NCBI GenBank assembly: GCA_008330645.1
Contig: VLTN01000049.1
Location: 186,001 to 250,000, forward strand
Direction: 5' to 3'
DNA from: Cafeteria roenbergensis
Taxonomy: Eukaryota; Sar; Bigyra; Bicosoecida; Cafeteriaceae
DNA: 64,000 nt
The notes beneath the pieces are model-generated. The model was not told the DNA's origin. It did no database searches and worked only from the letters and a program-made list of their open reading frames with translations. Position 1 is the stretch's first letter; each line of letters starts with the position of its first letter. The translations under genes and the position numbers were made by a program. Shown piece after piece: positions 11,647 through 23,800 of the stretch.

Positions 11647-14600
11647 ATGCAGTCGAGCGCTGGAGATTCGTCGTCCGGCGCCCAGGCGAAGAGCATAGGC
11701 CTGCTGGCGCCCGACGGCGGCGGGGTGCTTTGGAGCCTGTTCTGCCACTTCGCTGGCAGTCGGACTGGAGGAGACGAGCAGCATGGGGAGCGCGTCCTGT
11801 CGCGCGCAGCGCTGGGTAGGTTCACTGCCGCCGCGGGGCTCCTGGGGCCGGACTCGGCCCTCAGCGACGACCCCGCCAGCCGTGCGATGGTTGACGCCAT
11901 TTTCGATGAGTTTCACGACGTGTCCCGAGCCATCCGGCGGCCCTGCGATGCTCCCTCGGGCGTGGTCTTCGAGGCATTTGCGAGCGTCGTGGCGCGCGTC
12001 TCTGAAGCGGCCTACGGTTCGGACCCCGCAGTGCGCCGTGCGGTGATGCAAGAGCGCTTGCGCCCTCTCTCGTCCGACATTGAGGCTGCTCGTCTGGCGC
12101 GCGGCGTTCAGGCCGAGGATCAGACGCCGCTTCCGGCCGCCGGCCAAAATCCGCCGCCGTCGGTCGCAACCACAGGGCCGGAGGCCACGGCAGGCAGTGT
12201 CGCTAGTGACGCGCTCCCCGGCAGTGGATCATTAAGCTACGACGACGCAGGCAGCACATCGGACGGGCTCAGCAGCCGGCCGGCGGCATCGACGCGCGAG
12301 CCCCGCCGGCAGCCAGCGCGCGCCCCCAGCGCTCCGGCCTCCCTCCCCGAGACTGACCAGGACGGCGCCGATGCAGCTGGCAGCCTCGCCGACGGCTGTG
12401 GCTCCCCGGCGGGGCCGGCCGGGCCCCACGTGTCGGCGGGCTCTCGCCGCATCCTCGCCCGCATGGCGGCGCGGGGGGCGGGTGCAGGCGCCACCGCTGC
12501 GGACATGGGCGCCAGCGCCGCCCCTGGCGGCGACGTCGCGCCCCCTGCGTCGCCGCCGAGTCGTGATCACGCCCCCGCCTCCGCCCCCCGGGCCAGCGCC
12601 GTCGGCATCGCTCGCCTCAGCGCGGGCCTGTCGAGCGTGGCGCCAGTGATCCCGCCCCGCTCGCCCGCCCAGCAGCAGCAGCAACAACAGCAGCGCCAGC
12701 AACAACATGGTCAGCCCCGCGTGCAAGCATCCCGCCCCACCCCAAGGCGCGGCGCTGCGGGCACTCCAGCGGCCGCCAGCCCGTCGCAGGCCGCGCCCGC
12801 ACCAGCGCCAGCGCCAGCCGGGCCGCCCCGCGTGGCACCCCCGGCTCTGCCCTTGGCTCCGCCCTCGGCCCGCGCTGCAGCCCTGCCCGATGCGCAGCCT
12901 GCATCCCCAGCCCGCGCCGCCTCCCAGGAGGCGCCTGACCAGCGCGCCACGCCGTCGGAGCGCCGCGGCCGCATCCTCCACCAGCGGGCCATGCTCCGCC
13001 TGCAGCGCATCGAGATGGCCCCCGTGGAGGCGGCTGCGGCCGCGGGGCGGGCGGCGAAGGGGACCAAATCCAGCGCTGCGTCTGCCGCGCTTGCCGTTCG
13101 CCGATGCGTCCGGGAGCTGAGGCCGGCCGTGGAGGCCAGCGGGGGCGGCTGGGACGGACCTGCCACGATGCGGGACGTCGCCAAGGCGCTGACAGCGCTT
13201 GGATACGCGGGCAGGGCGGGGGCCACAATGGGATCCACCGTGGCGGCCAGGGGCGGGGGCGGCTTCGGAGGGGCCGGCGCCGACTTGGGCGGGGCGAGCG
13301 CGAGCGCGGAGGTCGGCACCGGCGCCGGCGCCGGCGGAAGTCGCCGCGCGCTGAGCCATGCCGAGGCCGAGGCAGCCGAGGGTGTGGCGGCGGTGTGGGG
13401 CGCCGCGGCGCGGTGCGTCACAGCGGCAACGGCACACGCAGCAGCCGAAGCGGCGGCTCTCTTGGCCGAGGCAGCTGCGGCGCCGGTCAAGGGCAGGGTG
13501 CCCCGCCGCCGCGCCGTCGCGGAGGCGCTGGCCACCGCCGCTGCCGACGTCGCAAGCGGCCCGGAGGGCGCCGTGCGAGTGCTCGTGCCCGCGGGCGACG
13601 TTGGAATCGCTCGCCGTGCTGCGGCGTGCGGGGTGGAGGTCGCTGACGCTGACGGCGCTGGAGCCCGGGTTGCGGTTGCAGTACGGGGCGCAGTCACTGT
13701 GGACACGCTGGAGCGGTTGGCCGCTCAGACGGCAGCGGAGGCCGATAGCGCGACACGTGCAGCTGCCGGCGCGGCGTCGCGCTCCGTCGGCCACCGCCTT
13801 GACCAGGAGCCCAGCGCCAGCTCTGCCGCAGAGAACCCCTCCACCGATGCCGCCGCCCGAAGCGACGACGCAGACTTCAAGGCAGGGCCGGGAGCGGGCG
13901 CCTCCCCCCGCTCCGCGGCTGCAACGGCGACGCCATCCCTCGGCGGCGCGAGCGACTTCGCGCTGCGAGCCGACCTGCCGCCACAGGCGTTTTGCGAGGA
14001 TCTGTGGTCCCGCCCCACCGCAGCCGTGCCCTGGTGGGCCGTGGCCGCTGCCGTCGCTGCTGCCCACATCGGGAGCTCCAGGTTTCCGACCAGCTGGCTC
14101 GCGACCACCGTTGTCGAGGTGGAGGCCGAGGCCACGGCAGCGGGAGCCTGCGCGCCCGGCGGTCACACGGTGGCGCTCCCGGCAGAGCCTCCAGTGCAGA
14201 GCCATCGAGGAGTTGCGGAGCTACGAGACGCCGCCCCCGTCTGGGCGCCTGCCCTGCCGGAGGTGACAGCCACGCTTGAGGTTCGGTTGGCGCCCCGGCG
14301 GCCTGACCTGTTCGCGTCCGACCCGCCCGCCACCGAGGCACGCAGGGCGGGGAGCGGGGATGGCTTCAGCAAGGAATCGGGGTCTGCGGCGAGCGACGCT
14401 GGGTGGGCCCACGAGGCGGACGAGGATGGCAGCCGCTGGCTTCCCGTCGTGGTGCCGAGTGCGGCGCTGGATCGTCGCGCCTTCCCGCCGCCGCCGGAGA
14501 TCCTTCCGTTGTTCCCGGACGCATCCGGGCACGGTGCTGGCTCTGCCGAGCGGCGCCGCTCGCTCATCGCTGTGGCATCGGCTCGGTGGCACTTCCTGCC

Positions 14601-15920
14601 GTCAACCCTGTCGCTGACCGCAATGCAGTCGTCTGCGTCCGCAGCTCGGACCATGCAGGCTCTGCGCCGGCTGAAGCAGCGCTGGATGACGTCGCGATCC
14701 GCCCTCAGCACGGCTTCGAAGATTCGGCGGGCGAGGCAGCAGCGGTCCGGCGCGGCGGCTGGCGGGGAGGCAGCGACGGGCCCGTCGGCATCGGCGCTCC
14801 AGTCGCCAGCGCAGGCGCGGGGCTCGCGGTTCGCTTCCCACTCTGCCGCCAGCAGCACGACGGACGTTGCCCTTGGCGCCGGGATGGCATCCTCTTGGGC
14901 AGGGCCGCCCAGCGCGGCGTCCGCCTCTGGTGCTGGCGCCGATGAAGATGAGCTGCTCGCCAGCGCGGCGGCGGCGATGAGCAGCGCCGTCGATGCCCTG
15001 CGCGCCGTCGGGAGCCCACCAGGCGGGGCGCACGCCGGGGTTTTTGCGTCGCCCCAGTCCGCGTGGCTGCGCCCGGGAGCGGATGCAGCGGCCACGGCGG
15101 CAGGAGGGGTGCATTCCGAAGAGCCCTCGCTGCCGGCCACGCCGGCCACCCCAGCCACAGGCGGGCAGCGGCCCCCTGCTGCCGCCCACCCCTCCGCCGC
15201 CCGCCCGCCGGGCACCCCTGCAGTTCCGGATCCGTACGAGGACTTCTCATTCAAGCCGAGGCTGGCCCCGCGCTCTCTTCGCCTCGCAAAGCGGCTGCTT
15301 CAGGGCGTGGAGCCGGGCGTGTCCCACCAGGAGATCCTCCTCTCCTACGGGGAATCCGTCAAGGCCCGGCGGGCAGCGCGGCAGAGCAGGAAACAGTCGG
15401 CAGAGCTGGAGGAGTGCACGTTCCGCCCGGATACGTCGCAGAGCAAGCGATCCTTCCAGGGGGCGGGGGAGGTCGAGGGACTGGGCGGCGGAGGCAGAAG
15501 AGGAGGCCGTGACCGCGGGCAGCGCCAGCCGGTGGAGGATCGGCTGTACGGGCGCTGGCAGCTGCAGCAGCGCAGGCGGGAAGCCGCGCAGCGGCAGCGC
15601 GCCCAGGCCGAGGCCGAGGCGGAGCTCGAGGAGTGTTCCTTCCAGCCGATGACGTCAGCAGCGGCGGTGGCTGCTGCCGAGGCAAAGAGGCGACGGGGGC
15701 TCGCCGGCGAGCGGGCCCGGGCGCACGGCCAGCCCGGCGGCCCAGAGGCAGGGTATGCGCGCCCGTCCCAGGAGGGGCCTGCCTCCGCTGCCGCTCCCAG
15801 CGGCCGGGGGGCCCACGCGCGAGGTCGGGCGGGGGAGGATAGGTTCGACGACGCTCGTCACCCTGCGCCCCCGACGGAGGCCTTCGGCTTGGGCGACGGC
15901 TTCAGCGACGGCGACGGATT

Positions 15921-15953
<33 letters not shown>

Positions 15954-17112
15954 AGCCGCCCGAAGCGCATGGGGCCGAGGGGGCGGCGGCGGCATGTCCG
16001 AGGCCGACGAGGACGGGTCTGTCGGGCCCAGCGCATCTGAGGCGGGTGGGTACGCGGGGGCTGCGGGGCCGGGCGGCGCGGCGGGACCGCGGGCGATGCG
16101 GGAAGGGCGTGGTGGCGCCGCTGGCAGGAGAGGCGTTGCGACCCGCCCGCGCGGATACGCGGCGTTCGTTGGTCGGCTGCAGCGGGGGCAGCGGCAGCGC
16201 GATGAGCTGGCCATGGCGGAGGCGGAGCTTGCAACCGGAGGCGTGCGGCAAGGAGTCGCGGCTGCTGCGGAGCGCGACGCGGACGGAAGGCTCATCGCGC
16301 GGTCGCCAGGCCTGTCCAAGCCGAGGGCGGTAGTGGCGGCCGCGAGGGCGGCTGCGGCCAGGAGCGGGCCCGCCAGCGCCGCCAGCAGCCTGAACGGCGG
16401 GCGGCAGCCCCGCTATGCAGCCGGCGGTCACGAGGACGACGCCAGCTGGTCAGACGGCAGCAGCGAGCGCGGAGGCAGCGGCAGCAGCGCTGGATTCGGG
16501 CGCGACAGGGCACCGGGGCAGGGCGGCGGCTTTGCCGGTGACGTCGGCAGCGAGGACGGCGCGTGGCGAGGCGGGCCGTTTGCGCGCAGCGGGCGCGACG
16601 GCCAGCTCCGCAGCGAGCGGAACGATGCGCGCCTGAGTCAGTTTGAAGAGCTTGGCACCGATGAGGATGAGGGCGCTGGACCGGATGGGCTTGCGGCTCA
16701 CGGCAGAGAGGTCGCTCCGGGGCGCCCGGGCTTCGACCCGAGGAGCAGCGGCGACCCTCCCTCGGTGCGCCAGCGTGCGCGCGAGGCGGCGCGGCTGGCT
16801 CGGGAGGCCCTTCCCCAGCTTCCTCCGTGGCGCATGCCGCCCCCTGGCGCATGGGCCGAGGCTGTGGCGCTGGCCGATGCCGCAGCGGGCGGCAAGGCCG
16901 TGGCAGCGGTCGAGGTGGACGCACCAGCACCACTCGTGTACCTGGACCTGGCTCTGGGAGGCGGTCAGTCCGAGCGAATTCCAGTCTGGCGGGACACCGA
17001 CCCGTCACAGGTGGCCAAGCTCGTGGCTCGGGCTCGTTCCCTCAGCACGCTCATGGAGACCCGACTGCGGCAGTGGATGGAGTCAGAGCAGGCAGCCGCG
17101 CTCGGACAATGA
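11647..17112 (+). CDS. Large intronless protein with FxP-type repeats, possibly ciliary (1,821 aa)
   Basis: One 5.5-kb open frame. Residues about 30-135 look helical and may be degenerate EF-hands (IFDEFHDVSRAI, VFEAFASVVARV). Residues 150-470 are low-complexity Pro/Ala/Ser with a Gln-rich patch. A more ordered region follows at about 470-1,150. Residues about 1,195-1,340 carry three related motifs: DFSFKPRLAPRS, ELEECTFRPDTSQS and ELEECSFQPMTSAA. Repeats of acidic-Cys-[ST]-F-x-P recur in many protist coiled-coil proteins that I link, by memory only, to cilia. A Gly-Asp run (residues about 1,425-1,435) and a Gly/Ser/Arg-rich tail precede an ordered C-terminus (VYLDLALGGGQSERIPV). I cannot assign a biochemical function. 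Confidence 0.7.
15921..15952 (+). repeat. GGCGAC hexanucleotide repeat
   Basis: Five or so GGCGAC units encode a Gly-Asp run inside the 1,821-residue protein. Confidence 0.8.
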
Positions 17113-17368
17113 GCTGCACGGGTTTTGCGAGTGGGGGTCGTCAATTGGAGCGCGCCTCGTTTGCCGGCTTTGCTCGAGACTGAATTTCACGCCGCACCAG
17201 GCGGCAACCACTCGCTGCCATTCTATCGCCGAGGCCACTGCCGGCTCGAATCACGCATTGCAACGACAAAGTCAATGTGTCGTGCCACTTTGGGCTGAAA
17301 CGCACGTCGAGGGCGCTTGACGGCTCCGGTTCCCGAAAGGGGAAGAGCGCTGTTCAACCACTCGCTAT

Positions 17369-17881
17369 TCACGCGTCGGAGGAGTCGCCGACGGGCAGCC
17401 ACAGACCGGAAGAGCTAGTGGCATGACCTGGGCGCCATGCCCTGCGGCCGCTGCTGCTGTTTCTGTCCAAGTAGGGCAAGGCCTCAAAGAACCGTCCATG
17501 CCGCGTTGCCGCAGTCAGCAGCTCCCCGAGGCGGGCATCGTACGTCCAGAGGCTTGCTTCATCCTTGACGGTTCCGTCCAGTCCCCAAGGACTCAAGTCG
17601 ACTGCATTGCCCGCCAGTCGGGCGACTGACACCCACCTCGCGCCTGCAAGGTCCTGGCCGGCGTGCTGGTCCAGGAAACCTCCCTTTGACGGGCCGTCTG
17701 AGACGCGGTGCAACGCCCTTGCTTGATGCCGCTCGAAGCTCGCGATGGTCCGCAGTGCAGGCGCAGAATGCCCGTGGCACGCCACGAGTGCAAGCACCGC
17801 CGAGCCTGCAAGCATCACCAGAGCATGCTTCCACCTGAGCCACGACAGAGGCGGAACAGCGGGTTCTCGGCACGCGACCAT
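17369..17881 (-). CDS. Possible small single-pass membrane protein (170 aa)
   Basis: Read from the in-frame ATG at 17881. There is one hydrophobic segment near residues 20-38 (HALVMLAGSAVLALVACHG) preceded by Trp, Arg and Lys, so a type II signal-anchor is plausible. The remaining 130 residues are soluble and of mixed composition (ARWVSVARLAGNAVDLSPWG, FFEALPYLDRN). The frame is open a further 144 bp upstream to a GTG. The region is less GC-rich than neighbouring genes and no family is recognised, so this could be chance. It converges with the upstream plus-strand gene. Confidence 0.4.
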   Translation of the reverse strand: MVACREPAVPPLSWLRWKHALVMLAGSAVLALVACHGHSAPALRTIASFERHQARALHRVSDGPSKGGFLDQHAGQDLAGARWVSVARLAGNAVDLSPWGLDGTVKDEASLWTYDARLGELLTAATRHGRFFEALPYLDRNSSSGRRAWRPGHATSSSGLWLPVGDSSDA

Positions 17882-18622
17882 CGGGGACGGGGAGAGCGCG
17901 GCCGGAGTCCGGCCCAAAGCGGCTTCGCTTGCCGACAAAAAGCCGGTGACGCAATGCGCCGACACAGCGAACCGCGACAGTGGTGGCCAGGCCCTGCTTT
18001 GCGGTCTGCAAGCATCGCAGCTCACATGGGTGTTGTTGGACTCCTCGCGACGAGCGGGCGGCGGGACTGCGGGGCAGGTGGTGGAGTGCGTCGCGGTTCC
18101 ATTGCCCCCGCTCGACCGCCTGCTCTGTCAGTCCAGAAGCCTGACGCGTGATTGACAGCGTGTGAGCCCGGCGAGCCAAGCCGCGATGCAAGCCCCGAGA
18201 GGCCCGCCTCGCACCCCCAAGTACAAGTCCCACGCCCTGCAATTGCGATTTCGCCGCCGTGAGGCGGCTGGGCGAGGATGCTGTGCTTTTGGTGCTTGGA
18301 GCTGGCTCTCGTGTGTCGCCAAAGGCACAGCATTTCGCCGAACCGCGCAAGTGCAAGGGACCAGCACGACTGGACTGAAGACCAGTGCGAACCTGCTGCC
18401 AGAACACGGACACGAGAGAGTGCTCAATCCCAGGCGCCTGGTGGGCAAGACGAGCCTGCGCTGCGGCGCAGGGGCCATTCTCTGCAACGCCTGGATTGTG
18501 CTCAAGTCACCGGTGCTGGCCTCCGGCCCAAATCTGGAATTGCGAGGCCCCGCATGCCACGCCACCACACAGCGAGAAGGAATCGCCCCGGCGGGTCGCA
18601 ATAGGCACCAGGCGCTCCGGGC
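17882..18622. other. Intergenic, no gene supported
   Basis: Short frames exist on both strands, but none has a recognisable domain or a consistent splice model. Composition is more even than in flanking genes, as in other intergenic stretches here. Confidence 0.4.
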
Positions 18623-20536
18623 TCACGGCTTTTTTGTGGCGCCTCCGCCTCTCCGGTCCCGCTCGTGCGAAAAGGAGGAAGCCACGCCATGCCAACCCCG
18701 CTCCACCACCGCGGGCGCATCTTCGGGCACGGAAGGGTCAAGGCCGCGCCACTCTTTGCCCGCAAGCACACTGGCAGCAGTTCCAGGCACCGTTAGAGCG
18801 CGCTCCGCGGCTGGGACGAGCGCTCCGCCCGACTCTGCATGCATGGCGGCGTGCTCGTCCGGCGCGCGCTTCCCATGGAACTTGCCAGTGAGCGGGGAAA
18901 AGAAAGGCGCGTCGCTGTCGTCGTCCAGCGCTGCGGCCTCTGCGTCGGCCTGCGCGGCAGCGTCGTCTGCGCCAGCATTGGCAGGCTCGGCATCCGCGGG
19001 CGGCGCGTCGTCCAGGCACTGCGGCGCTGCTCGGCGCAGGATGCGCAGCAGCCCCTCCACATCGGACACGAGTCGGCCCTCCCACGGCACCTCGTCGGGA
19101 AGCACGCCCATGATGAGCTCGTGCGCGCTCAGCACAGGGTGAGAAAACTCCTTTTGCGCCGAGGCGTCAAGCAAGGAGCCGTCGCCCGAGCCGACAACCA
19201 CGAACACGTCGACGCCGTCGAAGTTTGCCAGCTTGGCAGGGTTGAGCTTCCCCACCAGCAGCGTCGTGCAGCGCCTGCCGGACCCGCGCACCAGCTTGCG
19301 AAGCGCGCGCAGCAGCGGGAGGAACCCCCTCGCAGCCATGGTCCCCGCCACGAGGGCCACACTGCGCGCCAGCCGCGCGCGCTCCGCGTGAAGAAAGTGC
19401 CTTGTCAGCGCCCGCGGGTGCAGCCCGGCCGCCTCCCACGCGCAGGGAGTCCCGTCGCTTCCGGCCTGCGCTGCGACCGTGAAGGTCGGCGGGCCGCCCA
19501 GCACCAGCCCCAGCCGCCGGAGCGCCTCGCCCCCCGCGCCCACGTGCACGACACAGCCGCTGTCCGACCCTGCAGGCAGGGCGCGCGTCCTCACAAGCTC
19601 CGCTGCCACAGCCGCTGCGTCCATCGGCCCGCCGGAGCTGTCGGGCCCAGCTGCTGCCGGCGCCGCCGCTGCCACTGCCGCGTCAGCTGGCGCCAGCTGC
19701 TGCGCTTCGCCGCCGACCTCGGCCCCGGGCTGCTCGCCTGGCCGGAAGGACCGGGTCACCGGGGGGACCACGACCTCCCAGCTGTCTCCGAGCGCTCCCC
19801 GGATCGCCGCAGCGATGTCAGCCGCGGCGTGCAGGAGGTCGGAGTCGCAACTGAGCCACACGCGCTGAGCCGCGCCCGCCGTCGCGGCGGCCTCACGGGC
19901 AGCAGCGGCACACCCCGCCGCAGCTGCCGCGACGTCGATTGGCGCCCTTCCGAGCGCGAAGAACACCGGGAGAGAGGCGCTGGCTACCAGTGTTGCCGGG
20001 CCAAAGTGGACAACGCCCACTGCAGCGGCCGATGCGTCGTGTGTGGCCGTGTCGGAGGCGTTGAGGCCGCGCGCGTTCGCAGCGGCGGCAGCTGGGTCGT
20101 AGTGCTTCGCTCCCACCTCGTCCACCATGTCCGCGCCGTAGGAGGTGTCCCCAAGCACCACGACATCAATGGCTGGCGCGCCCGGAGAGCCCGCGGCAGC
20201 GAGGAGTGCACTGCAGCGCTCGACGGCGCGCGACGCGAGGCCAAGCAAGCCGTCCGGGAACTGAAGCGCAACGCGCTGCACGCCTGACCCAGCCATGAAG
20301 GTCATTGCATCGGAGAGCTCGAGAAGCTCGTCCAGCACGGCGTTCCTAGCCTCTGGCGAGCCGGCCGCGAGGAGCGCAGCTTCGACTCTTTCGGCAAGTG
20401 CCGAGCCGTCTGTCTCGATGCCCCGCTCCAGAGCCTCTGACGGCGCCGCGGTCAACTTCTGGCTCATCGCGAGGGAAGCCGGGGCAAATCCCGCACCGAA
20501 GCGGGCCCAGCTGGCGGCCTGCTCGCTTGTGGCCAT
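18623..20536 (-). CDS. DPH2: Diphthamide biosynthesis protein 2
   Basis: A single exon of 637 aa. Family landmarks are VALQFPDGLL (residues 89-98), VVVLGDTSYGADMVDEVGAK (125-144), LLVGKLNPAKLANFDGVDVF, and a C-terminal KEWRGLDPSV segment. DPH2 partners DPH1 in the radical-SAM-like step that moves a 3-amino-3-carboxypropyl group onto the diphthamide histidine of elongation factor 2. An unusual point is that positions holding iron-sulfur cysteines in DPH1/DPH2 relatives are not cysteine here: SYG-ADM instead of SYG-xCC, HFGPATLV instead of HYGxxCLS, and VVVGSGDGSLLD instead of VLVxCPENSL. The match is to DPH2 rather than DPH1. There is an Ala-rich insertion near residues 147-170. It starts divergently from the giant gene. 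Confidence 0.9.
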   Translation of the reverse strand: MATSEQAASWARFGAGFAPASLAMSQKLTAAPSEALERGIETDGSALAERVEAALLAAGSPEARNAVLDELLELSDAMTFMAGSGVQRVALQFPDGLLGLASRAVERCSALLAAAGSPGAPAIDVVVLGDTSYGADMVDEVGAKHYDPAAAAANARGLNASDTATHDASAAAVGVVHFGPATLVASASLPVFFALGRAPIDVAAAAAGCAAAAREAAATAGAAQRVWLSCDSDLLHAAADIAAAIRGALGDSWEVVVPPVTRSFRPGEQPGAEVGGEAQQLAPADAAVAAAAPAAAGPDSSGGPMDAAAVAAELVRTRALPAGSDSGCVVHVGAGGEALRRLGLVLGGPPTFTVAAQAGSDGTPCAWEAAGLHPRALTRHFLHAERARLARSVALVAGTMAARGFLPLLRALRKLVRGSGRRCTTLLVGKLNPAKLANFDGVDVFVVVGSGDGSLLDASAQKEFSHPVLSAHELIMGVLPDEVPWEGRLVSDVEGLLRILRRAAPQCLDDAPPADAEPANAGADDAAAQADAEAAALDDDSDAPFFSPLTGKFHGKRAPDEHAAMHAESGGALVPAAERALTVPGTAASVLAGKEWRGLDPSVPEDAPAVVERGWHGVASSFSHERDRRGGGATKKP

Positions 20537-20830
20537 CCCCGCAGCCTTTCACGGCCCGGCCGCAGAGGACTTGCTCGCACGCCACGACCGACCCCGGCAG
20601 AGCCCGGTTGCCGGTTGTGGTGGCCCGCCGTCGCAACTGCGCGCCGCGCCCCCCCCTCCAGGCCACAGCCGCGACCCCAGCCAGCCTGCCGCGGAGAGCC
20701 GGGGCGAGCTGGCGCACGCTTTGCCACCGCGCTCGGCCCTGCCAGGCTCGGCCAGCAACGCCTGGCCGGCGAGCGCATAGGGGCCGGTCTCGCTCGCTCT
20801 GCTGCCCGACGCCACCAACGGCCGGGCGGC

Positions 20831-23800
20831 ATGCAGCAGCGGGCACGCAGCTCGCGCTCGGGCCGAGCAGCTGACGCCAGTCGACCCTCAATTGCGGCGA
20901 GCGCGCTCGCAACGATTCGGCGGCGCCGAGGCCATGCCGGAGGCAGCGCGCCAGTGCTGCCCGCCGCCACCAACCCCGCCGACGCTTCCGGGCAACGCGG
21001 GGCAGCAGGGGAGGCGGGGGCGCAAGTGCGCTCTGACCGCGCGGGTGGCGGTGGCGTGAGTGCTGCCGGGCTGCCCAGCCTTTGGCGCCGTTCACCGGGC
21101 GAGCGCGTGGCTGGGCAGGCTCCGGCCGCCCCCGGCGCTGCTTGGGCGAGCGCGGAGGCGGGCCACAGCGCCCTCGAGCGTGCCGCCACCTCGCACGCCC
21201 CATCAAGGGGCTCGATGCACGGCGGGCCAGGGTCCGCCTCTGCTCCGACCTCCGCTCGCCGGCAGAGCCTGGGCGGCGCTGCCAGACACGGCGCCGTCTT
21301 GCCGGGAGCCAGCCTCGGCTCCGCTCGTGGAGCCCGCGCCTCGTCGGGCGCACTGCCCTCTCGCCAAAGCCTCTCCAGGCAAGGCCGGTCGCGCCTCGCC
21401 GCAGCTCGGGCCCAGTCGGAGGCGATGCTCGCCGCCGCGCGGCGGGGGCAGCCCCTGCCGCTGGAACCTTCCTCCGACACGCTGCTTCCGAGAGACGCTG
21501 CCGAGCCTGCCGCCCGAGCCATTCGCTCATTCTCGGGTGTCTCTCCTTCGGGCTCTGCCGCCAGGGGAGCGACAGCCGTAACTGGACTCGGCCTGTCCCG
21601 GGCGGCTGCGCGCGGTGACGGCGCGGGCGCGCTGTCAGCCGCCCTCGGCACCCGCGGCGGTTCTGGCGAAGAGAAGGCTTCGGCTGGCGAAGACGCGGCC
21701 ATGTCCGAGCGGTCCGAACGAACGACGCCGGCAGTCGCCTCGGCGACCAGCACTGCCTCCCCACGGCTCACGTCGCGCGGGTCGCTGGCGGTGATGGTGG
21801 AGCCCTATCGGGGGGGCTGGGCGTCGTCCGCGCCGCAGAGCCCCTGGGCGTCGCGGCCGTCGACCCCGGCAGGCTTGAGTGGCCATGCCCGCGCGGTTTC
21901 GCCTGGCTCCGCTGGTTCGCCCGGTTCGTCTGCAGGCGCAGGCTTCAGGTCGTGGGCGCCCTCGCCCTCCGCCCGCCGGGGGCCGCCGTCTCCCTCGCGC
22001 AGGGGCAGCGGCACCGGTGCGTTCGGCCGCGACGCGTCGCGGCCGTCATCCCCATCATTCCGCGCGCGGTCCATGGGTCGCGGCAGCGGAGCGCTTTCAG
22101 AGTCACACCTGGCCCAGAGCGCTGCCGCCGTCACAGAGGCTCTTTCAAGGGCCGTGATGGAGCGACTTGCGGCTTTGCAGGCCGCCGGAGTCACTGTGGA
22201 CGGCGAGCTGGCGGAGATGTTGCTGCCCGCCATGCAACCCGAGATGGCCGTCGCGATGGCGGAGTCGCTGCGGGGCATGGGGCCCATGCCCGCAGCTCGG
22301 CGGGAGGCAGCCGCTGCTGCAGCGGCAGCGTCGGCCGCAGACGTGGAGGCGTCGGCCGCGGCGTCGGTGCCAGTTGCATCCCGAGTTGCGGAGCTGGCTG
22401 CGACCGGCCAGCTGGAGGCAGCAGCGGCTGCCTACATACAGGGGGCGGAGCTCATTCGAGACGGCTCGGTGCCAGGCAGGCTTCCCCTCCCCAAGCCGTC
22501 GCGGCGCCGCATCGCGAGGCAGCTGGCCGCGTCCCGCCGATCGAGCAGGGCCGGCAGAGCCGGGACGGCAAGCCCCTCCAGCAGCACGACCGGAGGCCGA
22601 AACACGCCGGGTGGGCACAGCGGCCTCAGTGGGGACAGCGGCCTCAGCGGTGACAGCGGGGACAGTGGGGACAGCGGGGACAGCGGGGACAGCGGGGACG
22701 AGACTGGCATGGGCAGCTTGGCGACCGGGGCGGAGGGGGCGGCGGGGGCTCTCAGGACGCGCGGCGGCGCGGACGGGCGGCGGCGCCGGAGCAGTGGCGC
22801 TGGCGCGGCCGGTGACGAAGAGGCGCCCCGCGGCGCAGCGGAGCGGTCGGCCCAGCGGCCTCGAAGGCTGCGCGACCGCCGGGCGGTGTCGTCGCACGTG
22901 GTCGGCGCGGCGGTGTCGTATGGCGCGGTGATCGCTCTGGAGTCGCTGGCTTGCGCCGCCGGGGGCGTGACGTCGCGCGGCTTTCTCACCGTGCACAGGG
23001 CAGAGCCGGAGCCGGAGCTTGGCAGAGCCGGCGATTTTGCGCTGGACAGCACGTGGTGCTCGCACTCGGGACGGTTTCCGCTCCGCGTGCCGACGTCGGG
23101 CTCGGCACACGCGCCGAGGGCAGTGACTCTGTTCCGGGTGCTGGACCCGGACAACCCGCTCAGCAAGGCGCGGCTTCCGGCTCTGCCGGATGGAGGCGAC
23201 TCCGGAGAGGTGGGGGAGGTGGCGCTGGAGGTGCTGGGGCAGGGCGTGCTGCTGGGAAGCAGTGTGTCGCTCCGGTCCGCCGCGGACGCGGTGGAGGAGG
23301 CGCTGGCCGCGGCGGCGCGGGCTGAGGCCGAGGAGGCGGAGGCGCGAACGGCGAGTCATGCCGCCTCCTCGGCGCCGCTGAGCGGTGCTGGAGGCGGCGG
23401 CCGGCCGGCCAGCGCCCCGCTGGGCCGCGCGCTCACGTCGGCGGGAAGCCGTCAGGGCCCAGCAGCCAGCCAGCCCCTGCCCGCGGGTGTCATGGGAGAC
23501 TCGACACTGCGGCCGGGCGTGGCCACAGTGCCGGCGGAGGCGGCGGCCGGCGAGGAGGCGGAGCGCGGCAGTGCCCCAGGCGCGCGCCCGCCCGGCCTTG
23601 CCTCGCGGGCTGCTTCCAATGTGCACCCCGGCGCGGCGGCCACGTCCGCCGGCGACCGCGGGGGCAGAGGCTCCGGCTTCCCGGGCTGCAGCGACGGCGG
23701 CCTCGCCCGGACCTCGGCCGGCTCGGCTGCTGCCTCGGCCTCTGCCGCCGCCCTTTCGGCCGCCTCGGCTGCTTCGGCCGCGGCGGCTGGTCCCAGCGGG

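Noticed and set aside
12232-14205. 657-codon minus-strand frame inside the 1,821-residue gene
   Set aside because: Low-complexity antisense shadow without domains or start context.
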